Assembly (NCBI GenBank): GCA_964007475.1
Contig: OZ023273.1
Location: 112,515,812 to 112,579,811 of the forward strand
Length of the DNA: 64,000 bases
Source of the DNA: Hybos culiciformis
Lineage: Eukaryota > Arthropoda > Insecta > Diptera > Hybotidae
Reading direction: 5' to 3'
Numbering within the stretch: the stretch's first letter is position 1; each line of letters starts with the position of its first letter. This document shows, one piece after another, positions 12,200 through 24,378 of the stretch. The notes under the pieces are model-generated. The model was not told the origin of the DNA. It was given only the letters and a program-made list of their open reading frames with translations, and ran no database searches. The position numbers and the translations under genes were made by a program.

Positions 12200-15195
12200 T
12201 ATGTTAGCAATAAAAAGGACCGACTTTGGTAACATCCAATAAGTTAATAAAAAATATTCTTCTTTTTTTTTTTGTTAGAAGTGATTGCAGCAAAAAGACA
12301 CCGCGTCATTCAGTTTGGAATTTGAAAAATGTTGTTTTATCAGTTAAAAAAAAGTAACAACAATAAATGAACATAAAATTCAAATCTTTTATGATTCACT
12401 CGTTTAGTTCACCGTTTGCACATTCAAAATTTATAAGATAGTCAATTAATAATAACAATAACATGAAAAGAAGACATTATATTGTGTTGCGTTGGTGGTT
12501 ATGAACATTGTGAACATTATGCGCACATCGAAAAATAAAACAGTCGTTCAATTGATTTCACATTTAATATGTATATGTGTTATGTATTTCGAGTGCTTTT
12601 AATTGTATGTACATAAGAGGGATTAATTGTATGTACATAAGAAGAAGGCAGCTTCACATTATATTTTAATTAATAATATATAAATATTCTTTATTAATAT
12701 CAAAGCACTGACTTGTAGGTACAGTCTATGACATTGAAGACATAATACAGTATAAATAATTTCAAAAATAATTGGATGTACCTGTTCATAAATTCCTCTT
12801 AAAATACTCTTCAGGAATAAAATATAAGATAAGATTTAGATATTTTTTGACAAATCCTGCAAATGGTATAAAGAGCTGGACATAAGTTGAATCAAAATGA
12901 TTATTCATCACGAAGTTCAGTAAATCTTGCCAAAATGTAATATTTTGTATATCGAATAAATAAAAAGGTCAACAGACTTAAAAAATTTTAATTATTATAA
13001 TAATAGTTGTGTTATAACAACAGACAGCAATTCAAATATTTTATATAGCCGTAATAAATTCAAAGGAGTTTCCTATAATTTTCTCTTCTTAATAGCCCGG
13101 AACAACTTTGGAAAAAAAAAAAAACATGAATCTTTTTATTTTGATTTGAAACATGAATCCTTTTTTGGTAAAAATAACAAATTATTCTGAATTGTTATTT
13201 GATTTGAAAATTGAAACTTAAAGGAGTTTACATTATAAAATTATTTATTATAAAAATATGGTATTTGGTTAAAAATATATATGAATCGAGCTCTGAGAAT
13301 TTTTAGAAATTAAAAGAAGATTTTTGTTTAAATTTTTGAATGTCAAGTCAGCTCTAAGCTAAACTTTGCCAAAACCTTGCTTTTCTTAAAAGTTACAGTG
13401 AGTAAAATTAGGTTTATTTGAAGAAACATTGCTGTTTTTTTTTTCGTATTACTTACTGTATTATCTTCAGATTATTTTTATGAAACTATAGGTATAAAAT
13501 TATCTTCAGCTTGTTAAAATAAAATTATAAAGATTATCGAAAATCAGAACTTCAGAATTATTCAACACATCACCATAGAATTATTAAGATCTATAAACTA
13601 CTTTCAGCTTCTAAAAGAATATCAACTATAATTTTAACTACCTTAAAAAATTATTTCCTAATTGTAGATTTTAATCACAACAAAGATTAACACTATATGC
13701 CAAAAATAGATAAAACCAAAATCATAAAAATGTGTATAAGATTTCAAGTGGCTTATCATCAGATTGACATTATTTCGAAAAAGATGTTTATGAAAACTAA
13801 AAATATGTATATACAATATAAATTTAATTTTTGTGTAAAAAAAAGTTCAAGTGCCCCTTACAAGAGAGCTCTCTATACACACAGTTGAGAGTTTTTGTTC
13901 GAGTGGCATATTTTTTTTCTTCTGAAATTGGTATTATATTTATGTATATTTTCTGCGTATTGTATTTATTTCTAATTGATGACCAACCACTACTGCTGCT
14001 ACCACTAATGAAAGGGTGCTGCAGATGTTTTGTTTATGCAGCTGTGTGGCGCCTTTTATTCAAAACTCATTATATCGATATAATAAAAATACCAAAAATG
14101 AAAATCTGATTTTATTTTACGAAAAAAAAAAATAATTATGATATCACAAATAATTAATTAATTCAAAATAAATTTTTCATTTTGTTAAGATAAGTTTTAA
14201 AAAAAATATGTATTTTTATTTATTGATTAAATTTTTAAATAATTTCTGGACAAAATATAAAACCACCCAAATAGTTTTATCGAAAAAAAATTAGTTTAAC
14301 TTTAATCAAAATAGACTAAATTGAATTTTGATATTTTTACATTATAGTATCTATATAAATAGATAAGTTGAAAGACAATTTTTTTTTATTTACTACCTAC
14401 TGCCAACACTAATGAATCGTAAAAAATTCTTATTTTACTAGAATTAGGCTTTTTAAACTCTTATAACTCGAATAAAATTTCCAGAGAAAAAATATCTTAC
14501 ATTAAAGACCACTAGACTACCTTTTAGGTCTATATGGTTAGTTATTATCCGCACCCGATTAATATTACTAAAAAACTTAAATAATCGCCTCCAAAGGGGA
14601 AAAAAAGTTTTTAATTATCCTGCTTTTTTAATAATCACTTTTTTAAGGCGAAAAAATAATAAAATAATATTATTGTTTTATTTTTGTGGGCACAAACAAA
14701 TTTAATGTCACCAAAAAAAAAAAAAAATTGAATAAAATACTTCTCCAGAAAATAAAAATTAAACAAATTAGCTCTTAGTTTTTTTTTTTTTCTTTTTTAA
14801 TTTTTGTAATAAAATTAGATAAAAGTGGCGCCAATTTAATCGAAGAATTTCTTTGACATTTATTTTATTTTAATTTTATTTTTTTATTTTTTTTTTTTTA
14901 TTTTTTTTTTTTTATTCCCTCTATATAGAAAAATGTCTTTGATCATGAAGGTATGTACATTTTTTGGTACGATAATTTTTTTTTTTTTTTATACAAATCA
15001 CTTTTCATATTTTACTCAATAGCAATCATGAAATATAAAAATAAAGTGTGCACGATTTTTGATAATTTCAAGAATATTCCTTTATTTTGTAATTAATGAT
15101 TAAATATTATTGATGTTATATGAAAAAAAAAACAATGTTTTTCCAACTATATTTTGTTGCTGTGGAAGTAGGTACTTTAAAAAATTAATCAGTAG
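12200..15195. other. AT-rich region without recognised gene
   Basis: No supported gene. A 24-bp tandem duplication lies at 12601-12642. The segment 13845-14060 is markedly less AT-rich and contains CTGCTGCTACCACTAATG-like and GCAGCTGTGTGGCGCC words. It gives no recognisable protein in any frame and could be regulatory or an untranslated exon. Confidence 0.55.
12601..12642. repeat. 24-bp tandem duplication (second copy partial)
   Basis: AATTGTATGTACATAAGA occurs at 12601 and again at 12625, with a 24-base period. Confidence 0.85.
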
Positions 15196-15200
15196 TAGAA

Positions 15201-15289
15201 GAAGGTTCACAGGGATCACATTTTATAGCAAAATTAATAATTCAATTGCTGTAAAAACTTTACTAACTTTGTTTAAGAATAAAGAAAAT
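15201..15289. repeat. 89-bp direct repeat, left copy, flanking the minisatellite arrays
   Basis: The segment starting GAAGGTTCACAGGGATCAC and ending TAAAGAAAAT recurs in the same orientation at 16242-16330. Only two substitutions are visible (TTCAATTG/TTCCATTG and GTTTAAG/GTTCAAG). It is far too long for a transposon target duplication. Confidence 0.9.
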
Positions 15290-15301
15290 GGTTAGCGGCT
15301 G

Positions 15302-15612
15302 ATTCATCGCCTAGCAATTCATTGCGAATCAATTCATCGCCAGCAATTCATCGCCAGCAATTCATCGTCAAGCAATTCATCGTCAAAAAGTTCGCCGTCA
15401 AGCAATTCATCGCCAAGCAATTCATCGCCAGTAATTCATCGCCAGTAATTCATCGCCAGCAATTCATCGCCAGTAATTCATCGCCAGTAATTCATCGCCA
15501 GCAATTCATCGCCAGCAATTCATCGCCAGTAATTCATCGCCAGCAATTCATCGCCAGCAATTCATCGCCAGCAATTCATCGCCAGCAATTCATCGCCAGC
15601 AATTCTTCGCCA
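15302..15612 (+). repeat. 14-bp minisatellite, about 22 tandem copies (left array)
   Basis: The array is made of AATTCATCGCCAGC or AATTCATCGCCAGT units. Rarer CGTCAAGC, CGTCAAAAAGTTC and CGCCAAGC variants cluster at its outer (left) end. Because 14 is not a multiple of 3, all three frames cycle through a 14-residue peptide repeat every 42 bases. The long open frame is therefore a by-product and not evidence of a protein. The same variant order appears in reverse complement at 15897-16231. Confidence 0.95.
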
Positions 15613-15613
15613 A

Positions 15614-15896
15614 TTGGTGATTGGGTAGAGTCGGTGCCCAAACCACTAAATACAGAAGCTTTTTTCTTGGAAATGCTCCGTTTCGGAGATTTGGCTCCTC
15701 AAAATTTTCATACATTTTTCTATAGAAAATTTTTTTTTTCTTTCGAAACATATAAAAAAAAAAAAAAGAAAAATTAGCCCGATGTGGCAGAAACTTGGTG
15801 AGGAAGTAGAGGCGGTTCCCAAATCAACAAATTCAAAAGTTTTTTTCTCGGAAATGCCCCGTTTTGCAGATATGGCCACTCAAAATTTTCATACAT
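15614..15896. repeat. Spacer between the arrays, containing a divergent ~102-bp direct duplication
   Basis: 15614-15715 and 15795-15896 are homologous in direct orientation. Both run from TTGGTGA through GTAGAG, TTCTTGGAAATGC or TTCTCGGAAATGC and GGAGAT or GCAGAT, to CTCAAAATTTTCATACAT. They differ at perhaps one base in five. About 79 bases of A/T-rich low complexity separate them. The minus-strand frames across this piece show no domain. Confidence 0.85.
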
Positions 15897-16231
15897 GATG
15901 AATTGCTGGCGATGAATTACTGGCGATGAATTACTGGCGATGAATTGCTGGCGATGAATTACTGGCAATGTATTGCTGGCGATGAATTACTGGCGATGAA
16001 TTACTGGCGATGAATTACTGGCGATGAATTGCTGGCGATGAGTTACTGGCGATGAATTGCTGGCGATGAATTACTGGCGATGAATTACTGGCGATGAATT
16101 GCTGGCGATGAATTACTGGAGATGAATTACTGGCGATGAATTGCTTGGCGATGAATTGCTTGGCGATGAACTTTTTGACGATGAATTGCTTGACGATGAA
16201 TTGCTGGCGATGAATTGCTGGCGATGAATTA
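15897..16231 (-). repeat. 14-bp minisatellite, about 24 tandem copies (right array, inverted)
   Basis: The array is the reverse complement of the left one (GATGAATTGCTGGC or GATGAATTACTGGC units). Read on the minus strand from its outer end, the variant series is CGCCAGC, CGCCAGC, CGTCAAGC, CGTCAAAAAGTTC, CGCCAAGC, CGCCAAGC, CGCCAGT. This closely matches the series at the left end of 15302-15612. The two arrays therefore derive from one ancestral array by inverted duplication, as in the long terminal repeats of foldback elements. Confidence 0.95.
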
Positions 16232-16241
16232 GCATAGATTC

Positions 16242-16330
16242 GAAGGTTCACAGGGATCACATTTTATAGCAAAATTAATAATTCCATTGCTGTAAAAACT
16301 TTACTAACTTTGTTCAAGAATAAAGAAAAT
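16242..16330. repeat. 89-bp direct repeat, right copy
   Basis: This partner of 15201-15289 has the same orientation and about two differences. The pair encloses both inverted minisatellite arrays and the spacer. Confidence 0.9.
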
Positions 16331-16339
16331 TTTATTTGA

Positions 16340-17266
16340 ACTAAATATATTGTGCTCTATAAAACATGTCCCTTATAATTTTCACGTTACCAACTTTAAA
16401 GCTTTCGAGTTCGACGAGTATGAGTTATTCTCGATATTGATAATAAAGTTTTTTATTTTAAACTTTGTCGAAATAATTTCACATTAAATATAATTTTTTA
16501 GGGCAAGGTTTTGTGACCAAAATTTTATATAAATTAATTCCGGAAAAATTCAGAACTTTTAATTTTGATTCAATTAAAATTTCTATATAATAATCCTATC
16601 AAATAAAAATACCATATTTGCATGCAATAAAAAATAAAAAAAAAGGTTTATGAAAATTTTTGAACATGCGGCACGAAACATTTGCATTCAAACACGCCCA
16701 ATATTAAAAATAATTTTTATAACATTATAATTTCATGACAATAAAAAATCGTATAATTTATATTTTATATTCATTGGAAATTGCAAAATTTAAAGCAGTA
16801 AATTAAATTTTCAAAAAATCCAGTCACTTTTGTTAGGTACATAATAATAAAAAATTCTCTTTAATACTAAATTATTATAGTCAAAAATTAGTCGCATACG
16901 TACATGTATCGAATTAATCTGACATTCATTAATTAACCTATAATATTCTGAGTTATGCCTCATGTCAACCTAATGCAGTTTTATTCCGATATAGAGACAT
17001 AAAATTATTGTCATCAATTCTCATACAGTTCTGTCATCGTTTAATCGCATTTATATAATAAGTACAGTAAAAACATCTCAGATTCAAAAAATTGGTACAT
17101 AAGTTATATTTAAATTTAATTTAATTAAACATGAATAATAATGTTGCAAGACGATATATAATAAAATTTGAAATACATAATTTTTATAATAATGTATATA
17201 TGTGATTTAATTCGAATTTGAAAAAAATGTGATATATTTGTTTCTCTGTATGTAGTTATTTTTTAT
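16340..17266. other. AT-rich region without recognised gene
   Basis: No coding frame, RNA or repeat structure is recognised between the minisatellite complex and the second foldback copy. Confidence 0.6.
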
Positions 17267-17273
17267 ATATAAT

Positions 17274-17591
17274 CAAAAAGCATGTATATAAAGAGGAATC
17301 AGTCCCATACAAAAAGAAGAATTAAAATAGTGAAACAAAAAATCCATATCACAACCCCATGAGCTTTTTTTTTTTTTTTTTTGAGAATTCCACTCTCACA
17401 AAAGCTTTTAAAACATTCAAAATTGTATAGAACTGTTGTTATTTTGAAAGTTTTAAAAGCTTTCGTGAGAGTGGAATTCTCAAAAAACACAAAAAAAAAA
17501 GCTCATGGGGTTGTGATATGGATTTTTTGTTTCACTATTTTAATTCTTTTTTTTGTATGGGACTGATTCCTCTTTATATACATGCTTTTTG
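17274..17591. mobile_element. Foldback MITE, copy 2 (7-bp target duplication ATATAAT)
   Basis: This 318-bp copy of the element at 11352-11667 is flanked by its own 7-bp duplication ATATAAT (17267-17273 and 17592-17598). The right arm is visibly identical to copy 1. Differences are confined to a few bases of the left arm (around the AAAAAGAAGAATT segment and CATATCAC/CATAACAC) and the T-run length. Different target duplications show two independent insertions, and the near-identity suggests they are recent. No transposase is encoded. Confidence 0.9.
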
Positions 17592-17599
17592 ATATAATA

Positions 17600-18514
17600 T
17601 TTAAAAACAAAAATTTCTTATTAAACCTACAAGATATTAGATTATTAGTTCGTTACTTATCTTTTATTTTCTTTTCTTTGATAGAACAACTTATAGGCAA
17701 TATTGCATCGGAAGCTAAACTTTTCAATAATTTTCTGAAACCAAATTCAAAAATTCAACGAATTTCATTAATTTTTAATTTAATATAAAAACTAATAGTG
17801 CAGAATGAAGGAAATGATTTAATTTCGATTTGGACGCATTTTTCGTAGTTCCACTGAACATGTTTTCCCAAGATCGATATAATTTAACATACATAATTAT
17901 TAATTTCAGTACGAAAGTCAATCTTACAACTTTTCTAAATTGAAATTTATTCGGAACAAAATTAAATGCACGTACATTTATCTCGAAAAAAAAATCTATA
18001 CTTCTTTATGGTCATCAATCTAATATGCCATACTTTAATCTTAATGTATCACCCACCAAAATCTGACCACATTGTATTTAGCTTTATAAAATTAAAAATT
18101 TATTTATTATTATAAGAAAATAATTTATACGTAGTGATTTAAGAAAATCAGCTTGTTGAATGTTTATTTTAAGAATTTCATTATTTTGTTTTTTTTTGCA
18201 ATGTAATAAAGTTTTGAAAATTACATATTATTGTAAGTATATTTTGCTTCTAAAATTTTTATCTCTCTCTCTATTATGCGAAATATTATAAAAACACGAA
18301 ATTAAATCAAATTTTTACATTTAAGATTAAAAAAAAACTAAATAAATTTATTATTATTATATTAATCCTTATTTTGGCTATTAATCAAACTATTAACAGT
18401 TGACACACCCTTATTCATCATATAAAAACATTGTACATGTACATAAAAGTGATTTTCATTTAAAAAAAAAATAAATAAAATACATATATACCTAAAGTTG
18501 AAAATAAACTTAGA
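17600..18514. other. AT-rich region without recognised gene
   Basis: No feature is supported. The one open frame just downstream of the foldback copy is AT-driven and has no recognisable domain. Confidence 0.6.
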
Positions 18515-18523
18515 CAATTTTTC

Positions 18524-19101
18524 GGTGGAGGCTCTTCAGCCCGACAATTCTTTGTAAGTGATGTCGCAATTATTGAGCATTTAGTGCAATTATTGAGAAT
18601 TTGTGCTCGCTTGTTTTTTAAGAAACTTTGATTTTCGAATTTCGAACATGGGTCAAGGGGTATCTCTGGCCGGATTCGAATTTACAAGAAAATAATAATG
18701 CTATCATTTAGTGCCTATTTGAGCTACAAAAACTTGAATTTGTGCTCTTCAAAATTATGTAAAAACAATTTTTTTAGATTAGGTGAAAATTCCCAAATTT
18801 CAACCGAATTTTTTTTCATCGAATTTTGGAAAAGAGAAAATGCATTTTCCCAAATGCATTTTCACAAATAGGCACAAATTAAGCACTAAATAGCATAAAT
18901 AGCATCATTATTTTTTCGAAATTCGAATCCGGCCAGGGAGACCCCTTGACCCATGTTCGAAATTCGAAAATCAAAGTTTCTCAAAAACCAAGCGAGCACA
19001 AATGCTACTTTTTGTGGCACTAATAGTCACAAATTAAGCACTAAATGCTCAATAATTGCGACATCGCTTACAAAGAATTGTCCGGCTGAAGAGCCGCCAC
19101 C
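18524..19101. mobile_element. MITE with long terminal inverted repeats and 9-bp target duplication (Mutator- or Merlin-like)
   Basis: The left end GGTGGAGGCTCTTCAGCC is mirrored at the right end (reverse complement GGTGGCGGCTCTTCAGCC). The 9 bases CAATTTTTC lie directly outside both ends (18515-18523 and 19102-19110). The arms are long, about 180-250 bases. Landmarks on both sides are the AATTATTGAGCATTTAG, GCTCGCTTG, ACATGGGTCAAGGGG and GGCCGGATTCGAATTT words. The left arm carries a deletion of about 40 bases relative to the right. No transposase is encoded. The 9-bp duplication and the GG start fit Mutator-like or Merlin elements; the superfamily is inference. Confidence 0.85.
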
Positions 19102-19110
19102 CAATTTTTC

Positions 19111-22100
19111 ATCATTTTATTGTAAATTTTGGTATAGTCACAATCACTTTAATAATACAGCAAGAACATGATATATTTGTAAAAATAGAGGGCATATGAA
19201 ATTATTCTTAAGATGTCAAAATTTCAAAATGTCGAAAAAAGAATTTTAAATCCAGAAAACGTTGTGTTCTTTTATTTTGAAGCAACTAGTAATTATTTCA
19301 CTTATTTGTATATAATTGACTTAACTAAGGTCTAATTATATTCCAGAAACTTGTTCAATAAACTGTCAAAAATCATTCTTCAAAAATTCAAACCCATTAT
19401 TATCTTCCTGTACTTGCTTTTGTATATTAACAATTTTAGAATTTAGATTGACTATTTGGAATTATTAAATTTCACTGAAAAATTTTATTCTGATGCCTAC
19501 TTTTTTTTATAATATAATAAATTGTGATGTGAATGTGCATTTTTATATAAATATGTATAATTGTATGTACCTATATACGTATATATATATATGTTAAAAA
19601 AAAAACAATAAAATTAAGGATCATATGATTAAATAAAATAACATCAGTAACTTAAATATAAAGAGAGCGTATAGAGTTCAAAAACACCCGATAATCATGA
19701 TAATGCGTCCTGTAATCAACTAATAACCTACTTCATCCCCCTTTTTTTATTAGAACATACTATACAATAAAAAAAAAAAGTAAAAATAAAAATTCTTAAT
19801 AGATTTTTTCTTATAAAAATTATATTATGTTACCACATATAAAGACCCTGGGTTCTTCAAAAGTAACCCCAGAAAAAGTATAGGACTTTGTGTTACTTTT
19901 TATTTGAAAAATAAAAAGACAAGTAAAAATGCGATTGTTGGATGAACAACAAATGTCACAAAAATAAAATATTAAAACGAAATAAAATATTTTTAAACTT
20001 TAATACTATTAATGAAATATATAGATGTACATATATTTTCGGATTACCTTAAGTTTTTCCAACTTAAAACATAATGTATACTTCCTCTTAAAAACAATAA
20101 ATAATAATGCACAATATATTTTATTTATCGAAACAATGGCTGAGATGTAGTAAAATCAGTGAAATATGAATGCGGTGCATATAATCGTAAGTTTGTATAT
20201 AAACCATCAATAAGGTGTGATATATTATTATTAAGTCCAAGAATTATTTTTGAGCAATTGTGTTGGACTATCTTATTATAAAGCACATATCTTTAAAGAT
20301 TAATAAGATATCTTTATGATTAATAAGATTTGTTTAACTAACTGCTTAGATTTTTTGTCAATAAATATTCGAAACAACCAAGCGGATCCCAAGATTCCAA
20401 TTCCAGTTATAGTACACAAAAAATTATTATAAGGTATATAATATAATAGCTTTCTACATTCAACGATAATAAAATTTATTTCTAACTCTTCTTTTCCGAA
20501 TCTTATATTGCAATCTTTTGAACAACATATATTTATATAAAAATTTTATTTTGAAAATAAAAATCAATCAATCCTTATTAGTTAACATGAATTAGGGTAT
20601 GTGTAAAATTCACCGTGACGAATAAATTTTCCAAAAAAAGGACATGGATGAAATTTTTTTCTCGCGATACAGTGGAAAATAAATTAGAGTTGACTTGAAA
20701 GTACATTAAAATGATTTTTTTTTTCACTGCAAGGACAAGCAAGGGGGGTTGATGATGTTTTTTTTTTATATTATTATTATTATTATTATTATTATGATCA
20801 TAATCATGATGATGACTATACTATAAATTTCATAAAGTACATTAGTTTAAAATAAAAAAAAAAAGAAAAAACATCAGCAGAAAACAAAAAATTTACAAGG
20901 CAAAAAGAATACCATATGGCTCTGTTAAAAAAAATATTCTTAATAGAAATAAAAGTCCCCTGGTTAATTCATTTTTATCTGATAATATTGCCCTGTAAAT
21001 ATTTTTTATCACATAATTTATTCATATGCGAGATTATGTACTATATCCGCAAAGAGACAAAAAAAAAACAACAATTTTTGTTTACCACATTATCAAGAGT
21101 GTAAATTTTTCCTTTTTTTTGTACATAAACTTTATTAGGAAGACACATAACAGAGATTCTTTTTTTCAGATTATTATATTAATATTAAGGCTTTATTATG
21201 ATTATCGCCATTGCTACTTATAAAAAAAAAATCCTTAATTATACTTTATACATAGAGGCAAAAATATTTGAGATTTTTCTGCCACATGATACCAAAAAAA
21301 AAAAAAAAAATTTTTTATTTTAAGTATATTCTTCAATGTGCTTAAAAACTTTAGCTACCTATAAAGACTTTACTAAGCTTATTTATATAACATTTTGTTG
21401 TAAAGAAATCGATATTTTTTTTTTAAATTCTTAATGTTAAACTACGTTTTTTTGTAGAGTTGGTACTATAGAACTCTCTAAACTAATTTTATACAACGAT
21501 AGCAACAATATTTTAATTCGATTAAATATTGAAAATGAAAAGTAACTCTTCGAAAAAGTTTGTTTTCCTGTAATTATTTTCGTCCATCCGTAGTAGTTAA
21601 TAATAATTTCAATTTTTCAAAACATCAATGTCATAATCTGATTTCCTATGTAAAATTGGCCAATTTTTATTGAATTAAAAAATGTGTTTGATTTTGATTT
21701 CAAATCTTAAAAAACTAAAAAGATCCAAAAACGTATTTAAGAATCTAAATTAAGACTAAATCATACATAATAGATGATAAGTTTAATTCTTTATTCATTC
21801 ACTGAATTTTTATTTTCATATTTACTAGACAATTATTTGAAAGTTATTTTTTCAATTACGGAAAGAACTTTTAATTAATTTGTAGTTTTTATCCTATTTA
21901 AAATATAGGACAAATACTCCACGATCAATTTAATTATTAAAGACATCCAGATCTAACTCGATATTAAAGCGCGAAATCGGAAAAAAAAAATTTGGGAAAT
22001 AAATATAATGCAATCAGTCAATATTTTTAAAATATTTGATCATATTGTCATTAATAAATTAAATGAGGAATAATTATAGTTCAATATATTTTAATGCGTT

Positions 22101-22130
22101 GAGGATGATCGTTATGTTGTATTTAGTGCT
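19111..22130. other. AT-rich region without recognised gene
   Basis: No gene is seen. The span contains an ATT microsatellite (20769-20794) and a GATTAATAAGAT duplication near 20300-20330, but nothing with coding character. Confidence 0.6.
20769..20794. repeat. (ATT)n microsatellite
   Basis: Uninterrupted trinucleotide repeat of about eight units. Confidence 0.95.
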
Positions 22131-22182
22131 ATAGAATTTAGATCACTAAATAGAGTATTATATGCCTCAATACACATGCAAT

Positions 22183-22285
22183 CATTTAGATGCATCTGCG
22201 TAAATAATGAAAAAATTTAGATGCATCAGCGTATATAATGAAAAAATTTAGATGCATCAGCGTAAATAATGAAATCATTTAGATG
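22183..22285. repeat. ~31-bp tandem repeat, just over three copies
   Basis: The unit ATTTAGATGCATC followed by AGCGTAAATAATGAAA recurs at about 22184, 22215, 22246 and (partial) 22277. It sits directly upstream of the first hairpin repeat. The first copy is preceded by CAATACACATGCAAT, which also occurs near 22700, so it belongs to the same repeat cluster. Confidence 0.85.
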
Positions 22286-22299
22286 TTTCGTATTGAATA

Positions 22300-22634
22300 T
22301 TACGTAATACCTAAACAAACATAATATCTCTCACAATATTTCAATACAGCCAAACACAAAAAAAAAATGAGAAAAAATGAGAAGAAAAAATATTCTCTCT
22401 TTGCAACTACCTCTCCCCTACACATTAAAACAGTATATTGGATATGTAAACAAAATTTGTTATACAACTCGTTCTGTATTTACACAAAAATGCATTGACA
22501 CTTGTCAATTTATATCACTCGACCTTCGGTCTCGTGATATAAGTATTGACTCGTGTCAATGTATTTTTGTGTATACAGAACTCTTAATTAATAACAAATT
22601 TAGTTTACATATACAATAATCTACTATTAATGTG
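22300..22634. repeat. Hairpin repeat, copy A (leader plus ~214-bp inverted repeat)
   Basis: A leader at about 22300-22420 carries CTCACAATATTTC and ATTCTCTCTTTGCAACT words. It is followed by an imperfect hairpin at 22421-22634. The outer ends are CACATTAAAACAGT and its mirror ACTATTAATGTG. The centre is TATATCACTCGACC - TTC - GGTCTCGTGATATA at 22511-22541. No TIR or target duplication is clear and no protein is encoded. A diverged second copy follows at 22805-23200. Confidence 0.8.
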
Positions 22635-22715
22635 CATGTCTTCGGTAAGTTGTATTTACATTCGCAAATTTAGCTCGGTAAATGGTCCATTACATGCATC
22701 AATACACATGCAATT

Positions 22716-22780
22716 ATAGGGAAATGTAAATTGTATTTTCATTTCCCTGTGATGTAAATTGTATTTACATTTCCCTATAT
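22716..22780. repeat. Short inverted repeat between the two hairpin copies
   Basis: TATAGGGAAATGTAAAT (22716-22732) is mirrored by ATTTACATTTCCCTATA ending near 22780. A further GTAAATTGTATTT duplication lies within the loop. Confidence 0.75.
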
Positions 22781-22804
22781 TGTATTTACTTACTTCATTT
22801 TGAA

Positions 22805-23200
22805 CTGCGTAATACTATAAACAAAAATAATGTCTCTTACACTCACAATATTTCCCTTTTTTCCTTTTATCTCTAAAAGAAAAAGAAATTAAAGGATAAT
22901 TAACGTGGAAAAATTCCCTTGGCTTCTTTTATCTTTATTTTTTATTATAAATTATCTCTATATTCTCTCTTTGCAACTCCCTCTCACATGCACATTAAAG
23001 CAGTATACAATACATGTTAATCAAATTTATTATACAGCTCGTTGTGTATACACACAAACACATAGACACTCGTCAATATTATATCACTCGACCTTCGGTC
23101 TCGTGATATAAAAATAACTCGTATCTATGTTTTTGTGTGTATACACAACTCGCAAGAATAACAAATTTTCATAACATGTATTGTAATCTACTATTACAGT
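22805..23200. repeat. Hairpin repeat, copy B
   Basis: This copy matches copy A in the leader (CACAATATTTC, TATTCTCTCTTTGCAACT, CACATTAAAG) and carries an extra A/T-rich insertion in that leader. The hairpin spans about 23003-23188. Its 31-base centre at 23080-23110 is identical to that of copy A, while the outer stems differ at many positions but still pair. Long GTGTATACACA tracts flank the core on both arms. Confidence 0.8.
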
Positions 23201-23204
23201 ATAT

Positions 23205-24326
23205 TTTTTTTTTAAATAATAAACTAGGCCTGTAACTGCCACCTTATAATATTGGTAACACTTATAAGATTAAACAATTTGGTGTTTGTTTAGAAAATTT
23301 TTTTTGTAAAGTTAAATGATTTCATTAAAAAAAAAATATTAACATTTTTTTTTTATTTTGTCTAAATATTTATAATTATTTTTAATTGAATTGCATTTCA
23401 TATATAATTTTTTTTTCTTTCATTTCTTAATTTGTTTTCGTCAATAAATTTTTCAATTTGATTAACCATAAAGTTATTAACAAAAAAACGCCATTAACTA
23501 AATTAATATAAATAATAATAATACTTCAGAAAAAGGGTGAACTGAATAATAATAAGTATTGGAATCAACAAAGTCAATTCATGTGTAATATTTTTATTGC
23601 ACACACAAAAAATATACTATACTTAGGTATAATTAAGAGAATTATTACGGAGTGATAAAATTATACATTTATGCTTTATTAATCTCCTTTCGTATTTTGA
23701 TAATGCCAGCATGAATATTTCAAGAGACTATAGTTTGCAATGAAATTTTAAATTTAGTAAGAAATGTTTTTAATATTGTTTTTAATATTTCGATTAATTT
23801 GTAGGCTGAAGATTCGAGCGATGAGCGCAAGATGATTTAACGATCAAACTAAAATAACTTTTGAGACTTTTAAATACTTAAAGACATTCAAAATATTCTA
23901 AGGAGATGTCAATAATAAATATGTTTTGATACCGATTTGCAATATTATTTATATGATGAAAATTTACTGAAATATTGGAATTAATGCGATACTATTTTGA
24001 AATGATAATGCAAAAAAGTTTAAAATTGAAAATTTTATCTTACCATTAGTTATGAAATAAATGTTGGTATGAAATGACGAATTTTTTGTTGATTTTATCA
24101 TAGTGCTGTCAATTTTACTACTTTCTTATATACTTTCTTATTGAATTACATAAGACTTACCAATATAACAGTTTACTGTCCCTAAATTATTATTAATTAA
24201 AAAAAATTATTAGAAAAACTATAAAAAATTTATGATATGAAAAAAAGGAAAAACTGACAACCAACCCCTTTTTCAATTGGATTCCCTTATGGCTATTTAT
24301 TCTTGTTATAAAATTGATTCAATAAA

Positions 24327-24378
<52 letters not shown>

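Noticed and set aside
15322..15777. A 151-residue frame with a 14-residue repeat (SNSSPVIHRQQFIA), and mirror frames at 15774-15968 and 16015-16260
   Set aside because: The frames are the translation of a 14-bp minisatellite. Because the period is not a multiple of 3, all frames stay open and cycle through the same peptide. No start context, domain or conservation supports a protein.
15302..16231. CRISPR-like array
   Set aside because: Units are only 14 bp, directly adjacent with no spacers, and present in both orientations in a eukaryotic genome.
18900..18925. TTCGAATCC as a possible tRNA T loop
   Set aside because: It lies inside the TIR of the 18524-19101 MITE and has no A box or cloverleaf around it.
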